From positions 1 to 5,367 of the forward strand of contig JACCSL010000626.1 of the NCBI GenBank assembly GCA_013812995.1: DNA of 5,367 nucleotides. The letters run 5' to 3'. Origin of the DNA: Ardenticatenales bacterium (GTDB lineage Bacteria > Chloroflexota > Anaerolineae > Ardenticatenales > Ardenticatenaceae). This document shows, piece after piece, positions 1 to 5,367 of the stretch (positions within the stretch are counted from its first letter, which is position 1; every line of letters starts with the position of its first letter). Both the position numbers and the translations under genes were made by a program. The notes under the pieces are model-generated. The model saw only the letters and a list, made by a program, of their open reading frames with translations. It was not told where the DNA came from and made no database searches.

Positions 1-148
1 CGTGGGGGTGAGGGCTCGCATGGCACGCGGCCCCTCTTCCATACCACAAATTCCGTCAGAAGCAGAAACGTAAGGGCACAATTCGGGCGTTGCGTGGTGA
101 AGGGGTATGCCGTTTTACCTCGCCTCCCATTCCACAGGATTGCTATTA
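1..148. other. 5' flank and probable leader of the three-gene operon
   Basis: No gene can be assigned confidently here. Two weak possibilities exist. On the plus strand, one frame is open from base 2 to a TAA at 71-73 and could be the last 23 codons of an upstream gene, ending in PSSIPQIPSEAET. On the minus strand, an ATG at 21-19 is preceded by a purine-rich GAAGAGGGG with 9 nt spacing and opens a frame (MRALTPT) running off the left edge, which would make a divergent gene. The two are mutually incompatible in their simplest form, and neither can be tested with the few codons available. I see no convincing -35/-10 pair. The TATTAAT at 144-150 overlaps the ATG at 149 and is too close to act as a -10 for a normal leader. 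Confidence 0.4.
136..139 (+). promoter_or_regulatory. Ribosome binding site that decides the start of the first gene
   Basis: AGGA lies 9 nt before the ATG at 149. The competing in-frame ATG at 107 has an AAGGGG only 1 nt upstream, too close for normal initiation. It would also add 14 residues (MPFYLASHSTGLLL) ahead of the typical family N-terminus MRRIPNPLTVLR. The site therefore favours the shorter protein. Confidence 0.6.
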
Positions 149-706
149 ATGAGACGCATTCCCAACCCGCTGACCGTGCTGCGCCTGCTGCTACTGTTCC
201 CGCTGTGGGCCTTTGCCCTGAACAATCAACCTGCCACGCTGGGACTGGGGCTCCTCGTGGCGCTGCTGACCGACGCCTTCGATGGGCGATTGGCGCGCCG
301 CTTCCCGCAATTCACCAATGGCAGACTCGATTCCCTGGCCGACCGGCTGCTGACGCTCTCGGTGGTGCTCTGGCTGCTCCTGCTGCGGCGCGAGATTGTC
401 ACGGAGCATCCCTATCTGATTGGTGCGGCGGTCCTTCTCTACGTGGCATCCTTTCTGGTGGGTTGGCTCAAGTTTGGCAGGCCCGCGAGCCTCCATCTGA
501 CGCTGGCAAAGATTGGCGGCCTGGTGCAGGGGCTTTTCGTGCTCCATAGCTTCTTGATGCCGCGCTACAGCGCCCCGCTGCTTTACCTCGCGCTCGGCCT
601 GTGGATTCTCGCGGGGCTTGAGGAGATCGCGGTGCAGCTTGCGATGATACGCCTGGAGGAAGAGCACACGGTTCGCTCGATCTTCACGCGGCGGCCGCCC
701 TCGTGA
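149..706 (+). CDS. CDP-alcohol phosphatidyltransferase family membrane protein
   Basis: This 185-residue integral membrane enzyme is of the family that moves a phosphatidyl group from CDP-diacylglycerol (or a related CDP-alcohol) to an alcohol, releasing CMP at the membrane face. The sequence shows the signature region: D42-A-F-D45-G46-R-L-A49-R50, then G58, D61 and D65. All four aspartates that bind metal and the CDP moiety are present. Several hydrophobic helices surround it (about residues 8-24, 29-41, 66-80, 90-106, 120-137, 142-158). Length and the N-terminal MRRIPNPLTVLRLLL are typical of PgsA-like and related enzymes. The spacing is odd: seven residues separate AR from G58 and two separate G58 from D61, where the classic signature has eight and three. 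The motif alone does not separate glycerol-phosphate, inositol-phosphate or other acceptors, so no symbol is given. The start at 149 is preferred over the ATG at 107. Its stop overlaps the next gene's GTG by 4 nt (GTGA). Confidence 0.88.
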   Translation: MRRIPNPLTVLRLLLLFPLWAFALNNQPATLGLGLLVALLTDAFDGRLARRFPQFTNGRLDSLADRLLTLSVVLWLLLLRREIVTEHPYLIGAAVLLYVASFLVGWLKFGRPASLHLTLAKIGGLVQGLFVLHSFLMPRYSAPLLYLALGLWILAGLEEIAVQLAMIRLEEEHTVRSIFTRRPPS

Positions 707-2394
707 GCGCCCACCGCGCGCTGCCCATGCTGCTCGCCATCGTTTTGACGCTGCCCTCACTCTGGGTGGGCTGGCAGTTCGATGACTATCTGCATCGGGA
801 GCAACTGAGCCAGGGCAATGCGCTCTCCACGGCAACGCAGCGCCTGTTTGTCTTCATGGATGGGAGTCCGGCGCGCACCCGGCAGCTCATGGATACGGGC
901 GAGTTTCCCTGGTGGGCGCTGCCGGAGGGGAAAGTTGCTTTCTGGCGACCGCTGACGGGGCTCACGCACTGGCTGGACTATCAACTCTGGCCCACGCGCC
1001 CGGCGCTGATGCACGCCCAGAATCTGCTCTGGTTCGCGTTGCTCATTGCCGTGGTGACACAGCTCTACCAGCGGATGATGCCAGGTGTTACCCTTGCCGG
1101 GGGAGCGACGCTGCTCTACGCGCTGGACGACGCGCATGGCTTTGCCGTGGGCTGGCTCTCCAATCGCAACGCGCTGCTGGCAACGCTCTTCGGCGTGCTG
1201 GCGCTGCTGGCCCATGACCGCTGGCGGCGTGATGGGTGGCGCGTGGGGGCGTTGCTCTCGCCGCTGCTGCTGGCGCTGGGGCTGCTCTCCGCCGAGGCCG
1301 CGCTGGCAACGGTGGCCTACCTCGTGGCGCACGCCTGCTTTCTGGAGCGGGGCGGCTGGCGGGGACGCATCGTGGCTCTACTGCCCGCCTTTGCCACCGT
1401 GCTGCTCTGGCGGCTACCCTACCGCTGGCTGGGCTACGGAGCCTGGGGAACCTCCTACATTGACCCGGCCAGCGAGCCGCTCCGCTACGGCTGGGCTGTC
1501 ATGGAGCGCGTCCCGATTTTGCTTCTGGGGCAGTGGGCGCTCCCGCCCGCCGAGGCATACCCGCTGCTCCCGGCCCCGCTGGCGCTGGCCTGGTGGCTGG
1601 CGGCGCTCCTCTTTCTGGCGCTGCTGCTCTGGGCGCTCTGGCCCCTGCTCCGCGCGCACACGCTGGCCCGCTTCTGGCTGGTCGGGATGGTGCTCGCGAC
1701 GCTTCCCCCGGCTGCCTCGCTGCCCGCCAACCGGCTGCTCTTCTTCGTGGGCCTCGGCGCGATGGGGCTGCTCGCGCTCTTTCTCGCCCAATGGCGGGAA
1801 CTGATGGGCGCTCGATGGGTGCTGGCTCGCCTGCTGGCTATGCTTCATCTGGGGCTGGCTCCGCTGCTTTTGCCGCTGACTGCCTGGAGCCCTCGGCTGT
1901 TCGGGCAGATTGAGCCCGCGATTGCGGCGCTGCCCACTGACGAGGCGCTGGTGCAGCAGACCCTCGTCATCGTCAATGCGCCGACCTTCTTCGCCACGGG
2001 CTATCTCGCCTCCATTCGCGCCTTCCACGGGCAGAGCGTGCCCGCACGAGTGCGCTTTCTTGGCTCCACCGTGGCCAGCCTGGAGATCACGCGCCGCGAC
2101 GAGCGAACGCTGCTTGTCCGTCCGGCCAGCGGCTACCTGCTCGGCTTCGACCAGGTATTTCGGGGCAGCGGCCACGCGCTGGCGGTCGGTGAGGTGATCA
2201 AGCTTGAGGGAATGCAGATTGAGGTTTTGGGGCGAACAGAGGACGAGCGACCCGCCGCCGTGGCCTTTCGCTTTGACGAGCCACTGGAAGATTCCTCGCT
2301 GCGCTGGGTGCAGTGGCAGGGTGGGGGCTATGTTTCCTTCACCGTGCCCACCGTGGGCGAAACCCTGCGCCTCCCGGCGATAGGGGTGCCCTGA
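703..2394 (+). CDS. Multi-spanning GT-C-like glycosyltransferase or O-mannosyltransferase-like protein
   Basis: This is a 563-residue membrane protein with about 10-12 hydrophobic segments between residues 7 and 396, then a more polar tail of roughly 165 residues (about 400-563). GT-C enzymes move a sugar from a polyprenyl-phosphate carrier to an acceptor outside the cytoplasm, using acidic residues in the first outer loop. Supporting features are F26-D27-D28 straight after the first helix, FWRPLTGLTHWLDYQLW at about 80-96 (similar to the xxRPLTTLTxxLDY stretch of TMTC-like and related bacterial proteins), and the DDAHGFAVGWLSNRNALLATLF stretch at 142-163, resembling the HPVxxEAVAWxSGRxDLLA region. 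PANRLLFF at 341-348 resembles the late loop motif of the same families. The start is GTG with no clear Shine-Dalgarno, overlapping the previous stop, so translation is probably coupled. The next gene begins on the last base of its stop codon. Donor sugar and acceptor are unknown. A non-enzymatic membrane protein is the alternative. Confidence 0.7.
   Translation: MSAHRALPMLLAIVLTLPSLWVGWQFDDYLHREQLSQGNALSTATQRLFVFMDGSPARTRQLMDTGEFPWWALPEGKVAFWRPLTGLTHWLDYQLWPTRPALMHAQNLLWFALLIAVVTQLYQRMMPGVTLAGGATLLYALDDAHGFAVGWLSNRNALLATLFGVLALLAHDRWRRDGWRVGALLSPLLLALGLLSAEAALATVAYLVAHACFLERGGWRGRIVALLPAFATVLLWRLPYRWLGYGAWGTSYIDPASEPLRYGWAVMERVPILLLGQWALPPAEAYPLLPAPLALAWWLAALLFLALLLWALWPLLRAHTLARFWLVGMVLATLPPAASLPANRLLFFVGLGAMGLLALFLAQWRELMGARWVLARLLAMLHLGLAPLLLPLTAWSPRLFGQIEPAIAALPTDEALVQQTLVIVNAPTFFATGYLASIRAFHGQSVPARVRFLGSTVASLEITRRDERTLLVRPASGYLLGFDQVFRGSGHALAVGEVIKLEGMQIEVLGRTEDERPAAVAFRFDEPLEDSSLRWVQWQGGGYVSFTVPTVGETLRLPAIGVP
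2382..2386 (+). promoter_or_regulatory. Ribosome binding site of the GNAT-like gene
   Basis: AGGGG, inside the last codons of the upstream gene, sits 7 nt before the ATG at 2394. It supports that ATG over a longer in-frame start at 2313, which would overlap the upstream gene by about 80 nt. The stop-start arrangement is TGATG. Confidence 0.65.
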
Positions 2395-3542
2395 TGCCCC
2401 CCGAGGTGTGGCTGTATGATCGAGAATCCCTGGAGCGGTTGCTCTGGCCCGCCACGGAGGATGGCGACTACGCCCGCCGCTATCTCGTTCCCTTCCTGCA
2501 AAACGGTCCGCAGACGTACATTCACAATGTTCAAACCACACCGCTGGTGCTCCGCGTGGGTGATACCATCTTGCCGCTGACGGCGACGGAGTACCACCCG
2601 AACAATAGCTACGTTTGCTCCCCCTACAACCACTATGTCACCTATGGCACGGAGGAGTTGCGAACGCTCGACAACCCGCCCGTCGAGGCAATCTTGCGGC
2701 TGCTCTACCGACCCATTGGTTGGTACCTGCGCCGCTATGACTTTGACCGTGTGCTCTACGTGAACAATTGGCTGCTCTCGACCAACCTGTACCCGGCGCT
2801 CCGCCAGGAAGAGATCAAGGCCGCGCTGGCCTTTCTGGTGCGCGAGTTCCCCGACCGGGCCATCATCTGTCGCTCGGTGGATGGCTATCGTAACAGTGCG
2901 CTCCAGCAGACAGTGCTGGGCCAGGGCGCACGGCTCGTGTTCAGCCGCCAGGTGTACTACCAGGAGGTGCAGCGTGCCGAGGTTCAGAAAAAGGGGGATT
3001 ACCAGCGCGATCTCAAACTTTTGCAGAAGACGCCGTACCGTGTGGTAGAGGGGGACGACCTGCGGGGCGCGGCGCAGGTGCGGCGCATTGTCGAGCTTTA
3101 CAACGATCTGTACCTGCGCAAATACTCCTACCACAACCCGCAGTTCACCGAGGCGTTTATCTCCCTGGCATTGGAGCAGCGGCTCCTCACCATCAAGGCG
3201 CTGGAGCGGGAGGGGCGGCTGGATGCCGTGCTGGGCTATGTGGCGCGCAACGGGGTGATTACCGCGCCGCTCTTCGGCTATGACACGGCGCTGCCGCAAT
3301 CGCTGGGACTCTATCGCCTCCTCACCGCACTGACCTCGTTGGAGGCGCTGACTCACCAGCGCCTCGTGCACTTTAGCGCCGGGGTGGGCGGCTTCAAGCG
3401 ACTGCGCGGCGCGCTTCCAACGATAGAGTACAACGCCCTCTATGACCGCCATCTCCCCGCCACCCGCCGCCGTCCCTGGACTCTCCTCAAAGCCATCTCT
3501 GATCGCGTGGCGGTTCCATTGGCACAGAAATACGGTTTTTGA
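2394..3542 (+). CDS. GNAT/FemAB-fold acyltransferase-like protein
   Basis: A 382-residue protein with no signal peptide or membrane helix, so probably cytoplasmic or peripheral. Its C-terminal half (about 205-345) reads like the acetyltransferase (GNAT) domain seen in BioF2-like and FemAB-like proteins: a helical stretch with YNDLYLRKYS (236-245), a strand pair LDAVLGYVARNGVITAPLFGYD (276-297), a helix with GLYRLLTALTSLEAL (305-319), then HFSAGVGGFKRLRG (326-339). The last resembles the G-x-x-xFK-x-x-x-G ending of that fold. The N-terminal half (1-200) is probably the degenerate first GNAT-like lobe common in two-lobed members, but I cannot see a diagnostic motif there. Members transfer acyl or aminoacyl groups to amines. 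Position directly after a phosphatidyltransferase and a GT-C-like protein suggests acylation of an amino sugar, amino alcohol or amino-lipid precursor, which is inference. It is the last gene of the operon and faces the opposing M23 gene 31 bp away. Confidence 0.6.
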   Translation: MPPEVWLYDRESLERLLWPATEDGDYARRYLVPFLQNGPQTYIHNVQTTPLVLRVGDTILPLTATEYHPNNSYVCSPYNHYVTYGTEELRTLDNPPVEAILRLLYRPIGWYLRRYDFDRVLYVNNWLLSTNLYPALRQEEIKAALAFLVREFPDRAIICRSVDGYRNSALQQTVLGQGARLVFSRQVYYQEVQRAEVQKKGDYQRDLKLLQKTPYRVVEGDDLRGAAQVRRIVELYNDLYLRKYSYHNPQFTEAFISLALEQRLLTIKALEREGRLDAVLGYVARNGVITAPLFGYDTALPQSLGLYRLLTALTSLEALTHQRLVHFSAGVGGFKRLRGALPTIEYNALYDRHLPATRRRPWTLLKAISDRVAVPLAQKYGF

Positions 3543-3555
3543 CAGATCAGCCCCC

Positions 3556-3575
3556 GCTCCAACGCTCCAACGCTC
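3556..3575 (+). repeat. Short tandem repeat GCTCCAAC in the convergent gap
   Basis: Two perfect copies of GCTCCAAC are followed by a partial GCTC, filling most of the gap between the two convergent stop codons and running into the M23 stop codon. There is no stem-loop followed by a T run on either strand. The only inverted match is the tiny CGCT-C-AGCG at 3571-3579. It may be simple slippage or carry no function. Confidence 0.55.
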
Positions 3576-4239
3576 AGCGATGCGACTCAATCCACTCTTG
3601 CGGGTTGAGGTAGCCGTAGGAGTAGGGGCTCTTGGCCTCGTCCACATAGGAGGGGCCGACCAGCCAGGTTTTGCCGCTGGCGGGGCAGCGCAGCGCAACG
3701 GCCATGTCCGCGTAGCGCCTAATCTCCAGGTGCAGATGGGAGTTGTACTCCCACGGCTGGAGATGACCAATCACCTGCCCGCGCGCCACCTGCTCGCCCT
3801 CTTGAACCTCGCTATCCAGATGAAGGTAGAGCGAGTACACCACCTCATCCCCCCAGGGCGTCTGCCAGCCCTCCTTGAGCGGATGCTCAATCACAATCGC
3901 GTCGCCATGATCCCAGTCGGGCACCAGATACACGACGCGCCCATTCGCGATGGCGTGAACCTCGCTTCCACCAGGCCGAAACCAATCCTCACCCGCATGT
4001 CTCAACTGGGAAACCGTCGTGTCGTAGCAGCGTGAGTGGCTCGTGAGATAAGGATTCTGGACATCATAGGATGCGTACCAGGGCGGGCGTTCGCCCCCAT
4101 CGGGCTCGAAGGGAAAGTCGAAGGCATCGGCCAGACCTACGCTCCGGGTCACGACGGGGCGGTTCTGCTGTTGAATCAGACCAAGCCCCAGAAGCAGGAG
4201 CGGGACAAGAACAAAGAATGGAATTTTTCTGAGGCGCAC
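3574..4239 (-). CDS. Membrane-anchored M23 (LytM-type) metallopeptidase
   Basis: A 221-residue zinc peptidase of the LytM/lysostaphin family, which cleaves peptide cross-links in peptidoglycan outside the membrane. Residues 6-22 form one hydrophobic helix after VRLRK, so it is a signal anchor or uncleaved signal peptide. The domain spans about 75-205. All key residues are visible: H81 and D85 (HAGED), H140 (YLHLD), and H168 and H170 (SHLHLEIR). H81, D85 and H170 match the zinc ligands, H140 and H168 the catalytic pair. It should be active rather than one of the degenerate, NlpD/EnvC-type activators. The GTG at 4239 is chosen because it lies 11 nt after the kinase stop, has an AGG 7 nt upstream and begins just before the anchor. 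The longer ATG at 4317 would overlap the kinase by 67 nt and add a Gly/Arg-rich stretch without domain sense. It is cotranscribed with the kinase, so its expression probably follows that of the sensor gene. Confidence 0.85.
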   Translation of the reverse strand: MRLRKIPFFVLVPLLLLGLGLIQQQNRPVVTRSVGLADAFDFPFEPDGGERPPWYASYDVQNPYLTSHSRCYDTTVSQLRHAGEDWFRPGGSEVHAIANGRVVYLVPDWDHGDAIVIEHPLKEGWQTPWGDEVVYSLYLHLDSEVQEGEQVARGQVIGHLQPWEYNSHLHLEIRRYADMAVALRCPASGKTWLVGPSYVDEAKSPYSYGYLNPQEWIESHR

Positions 4240-4250
4240 GACTAGACCTG

Positions 4251-5367
4251 CTAGGCCACGGGCAGGACTAACTCCACCACGACCCCTCCACCATCTTCCC
4301 GGTTGTAGAGATGACATTGCCCATCAACCTCCCAAATCATTGAGGCCACCAGGGGCAATCCGAGCCCCATCCCCTCCACCTGCCCCGTAAAGTACTTTTC
4401 ACCCTGGTAATAGGGCGTCCAGACCTGCGCGAGCTGTTCGGGCGCGAGCCTCACCCCATCGTCACGAATCTGTAGCTTGACACCCCCCTCCTCGGCTGGC
4501 GAGAGAAAGATCTCGATATGCGGGCTATGGGTCGGGTGGAATTTCTTCGCATTTTCCAGCAGCTCCCAGAGCAGCCACTCCACCGCCTCCTGCGAGAGGC
4601 GCAGCCGAGCCTGGCTGGCCTCGGGCTCGACGCGCATATCGACGCTCTCTAGCTCCAGGTTGGCGGCAATCTGTTCCACCACCAGACGAAACCCGGAGAG
4701 GGCCATGCCACCCCCTGCCTGCGCCAGGGTAGGCGCGCGTAGATAGCGCAGAACATCCTCAATCTCGCTGTTGAGCCGATGCGCGCCGGCCAGGGCGGTT
4801 CGGGACAGCAATACAATTTCCTCATCTGTTAACGCGCCACCTTCCTGAACCAGAATTTCGATACTGGAAATCATGTGGACCAGCGGCGAGCGAAACTTGT
4901 GCTGAATCACGGCATGGAATTTCCGTAGGTCGCGCTGGTTGGACATCTGGTTTGTGATGTCGCGCAGGCGGAGCAGGTAGCTGTCCTCTTCCTCGGAGGG
5001 CGGGTTCAACACATCTACCTGGAGCCAGAACGCTTTGGCCGTCGCGCTCTCCGGGCGGACCAGATAGCGGGGGCGGCCCAGGGTCAGCGCGTCCTGTTGG
5101 GGCCAGCCCTCCCACAACTCCCCTGGCTCACAGCGGTAATGGTGACCAATAAGGGAGAGAAACGGCTCCACAATCGGCTGATCGTTCTGGAGCCCCAGGA
5201 AGAGGCGCGCCTGGAGGTTGGTGTAGATGATCTCATCTTGCTCGTTCACCAGCACGTAGCCTTCTGTGGCGGGCTCCACCACCCAGGAGAAACGGACCCG
5301 CTCAGATAGAAGGCGGCGGTACCGGTTCAGCCTGGTGATCGTCTTGACCCTGGCACGGAGTTCCTCG
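4251..5367 (-). CDS. Soluble PAS-containing histidine kinase, 5' end outside window
   Basis: The frame stays open to the window edge, giving at least 371 residues. Numbering here begins at the in-frame GTG at 5282, which is probably not the true start. Residues about 5-112 look like a PAS sensor (EGYVLVNEQDEIIYTN at the start, LLRLRDIT at the end). Residues 114-185 form the dimerisation/phosphoacceptor helices with H128 in QHKFRSPL. Residues about 195-342 are a HATPase: N-box ELLENAKKF (N244), G1 box DDGVR (274-278), and G2 box GMGLGL (304-309). Such kinases autophosphorylate on His and pass the phosphate to a response regulator. No membrane helix is visible, so it should be cytoplasmic. Oddities are K129 after the histidine where E or D is usual, S132 where T or N is usual, and R278 in place of the second glycine of DxGxG. 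The 28 residues ahead of GTG 5282 include ELRARVKTITRLNRYRRL, which resembles the last helix of a receiver domain. No partner regulator lies inside the window. Confidence 0.85.
   Translation of the reverse strand, partial: EELRARVKTITRLNRYRRLLSERVRFSWVVEPATEGYVLVNEQDEIIYTNLQARLFLGLQNDQPIVEPFLSLIGHHYRCEPGELWEGWPQQDALTLGRPRYLVRPESATAKAFWLQVDVLNPPSEEEDSYLLRLRDITNQMSNQRDLRKFHAVIQHKFRSPLVHMISSIEILVQEGGALTDEEIVLLSRTALAGAHRLNSEIEDVLRYLRAPTLAQAGGGMALSGFRLVVEQIAANLELESVDMRVEPEASQARLRLSQEAVEWLLWELLENAKKFHPTHSPHIEIFLSPAEEGGVKLQIRDDGVRLAPEQLAQVWTPYYQGEKYFTGQVEGMGLGLPLVASMIWEVDGQCHLYNREDGGGVVVELVLPVA

Noticed and set aside
90..118. TTGCGT ... TTTTAC as a possible -35/-10 promoter
   Set aside because: The spacing is right at 17 nt, but the TTTTAC hexamer is a poor -10 match, so the pair is not better than chance.
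94..549. 151-codon open frame on the plus strand
   Set aside because: It overlaps the phosphatidyltransferase in another frame. The signature DxxDGxxAR lies in the 149-706 frame.
1414..2541. 375-codon open frame on the minus strand
   Set aside because: It is antisense to the GT-C-like gene, of low complexity and Gln/Arg/Pro-rich. The plus-strand protein has clear membrane helices and motifs.
2328..3770. 480-codon open frame on the minus strand
   Set aside because: It lies opposite the GNAT-like gene and runs into the M23 gene in another frame. Its translation is rich in Arg, Gln, His and Ala with no domain sense, as expected for the antisense of a GC-rich gene.
3442..4035. 197-codon open frame on the plus strand
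   Set aside because: It is antisense to the M23 peptidase, whose full zinc and catalytic residue set is on the minus strand.
4240..4317. Upstream ATG start (4317) for the M23 peptidase
   Set aside because: It would overlap the kinase by 67 nt and add a Gly/Arg/Trp-rich stretch unlike a signal anchor. The GTG at 4239 fits the anchor and has a nearby AGG.

Overview
This is a GC-rich bacterial window with five tightly packed protein genes in two convergent groups. No RNA gene, mobile element, CRISPR array or phage gene is visible. The style suggests an environmental bacterium. My best guess is a Chloroflexota (Anaerolineae/Ardenticatenia-like) genome, because of the GC-rich coding and the soluble PAS/histidine kinase preceded by what looks like the end of a receiver domain. 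That is an impression, not a result: there is no phylogenetic marker here.

Left half, plus strand (149-3542): three genes that overlap or abut and are almost certainly one transcript. They are a CDP-alcohol phosphatidyltransferase (149-706), a multi-spanning GT-C-like membrane protein resembling dolichyl/polyprenyl-phosphate-dependent glycosyltransferases (703-2394), and a soluble GNAT/FemAB-fold acyltransferase-like protein (2394-3542). Stop and start overlap at both junctions (4 nt, then 1 nt). A phospholipid head-group transferase, an extracytoplasmic sugar transferase and an N-acyltransferase-like protein in one operon suggest synthesis of a decorated membrane lipid or lipid-anchored glycan. 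The product cannot be read from the sequence.

Right half, minus strand (5367-3574): a soluble histidine kinase whose 5' end lies outside the window (4251-5367), followed after an 11-nt gap by a membrane-anchored M23 metallopeptidase with a complete catalytic set (3574-4239). The kinase has a PAS-like region and a HATPase domain, but its H-box and G1 box depart from consensus. The 28 readable residues ahead of the first in-frame GTG look like the last helix of a receiver domain.

The two groups converge with only 31 bp between stop codons. That gap holds a short tandem repeat and no recognisable terminator hairpin. The first 148 bp carry no confident gene and probably hold the promoter and leader of the three-gene operon.
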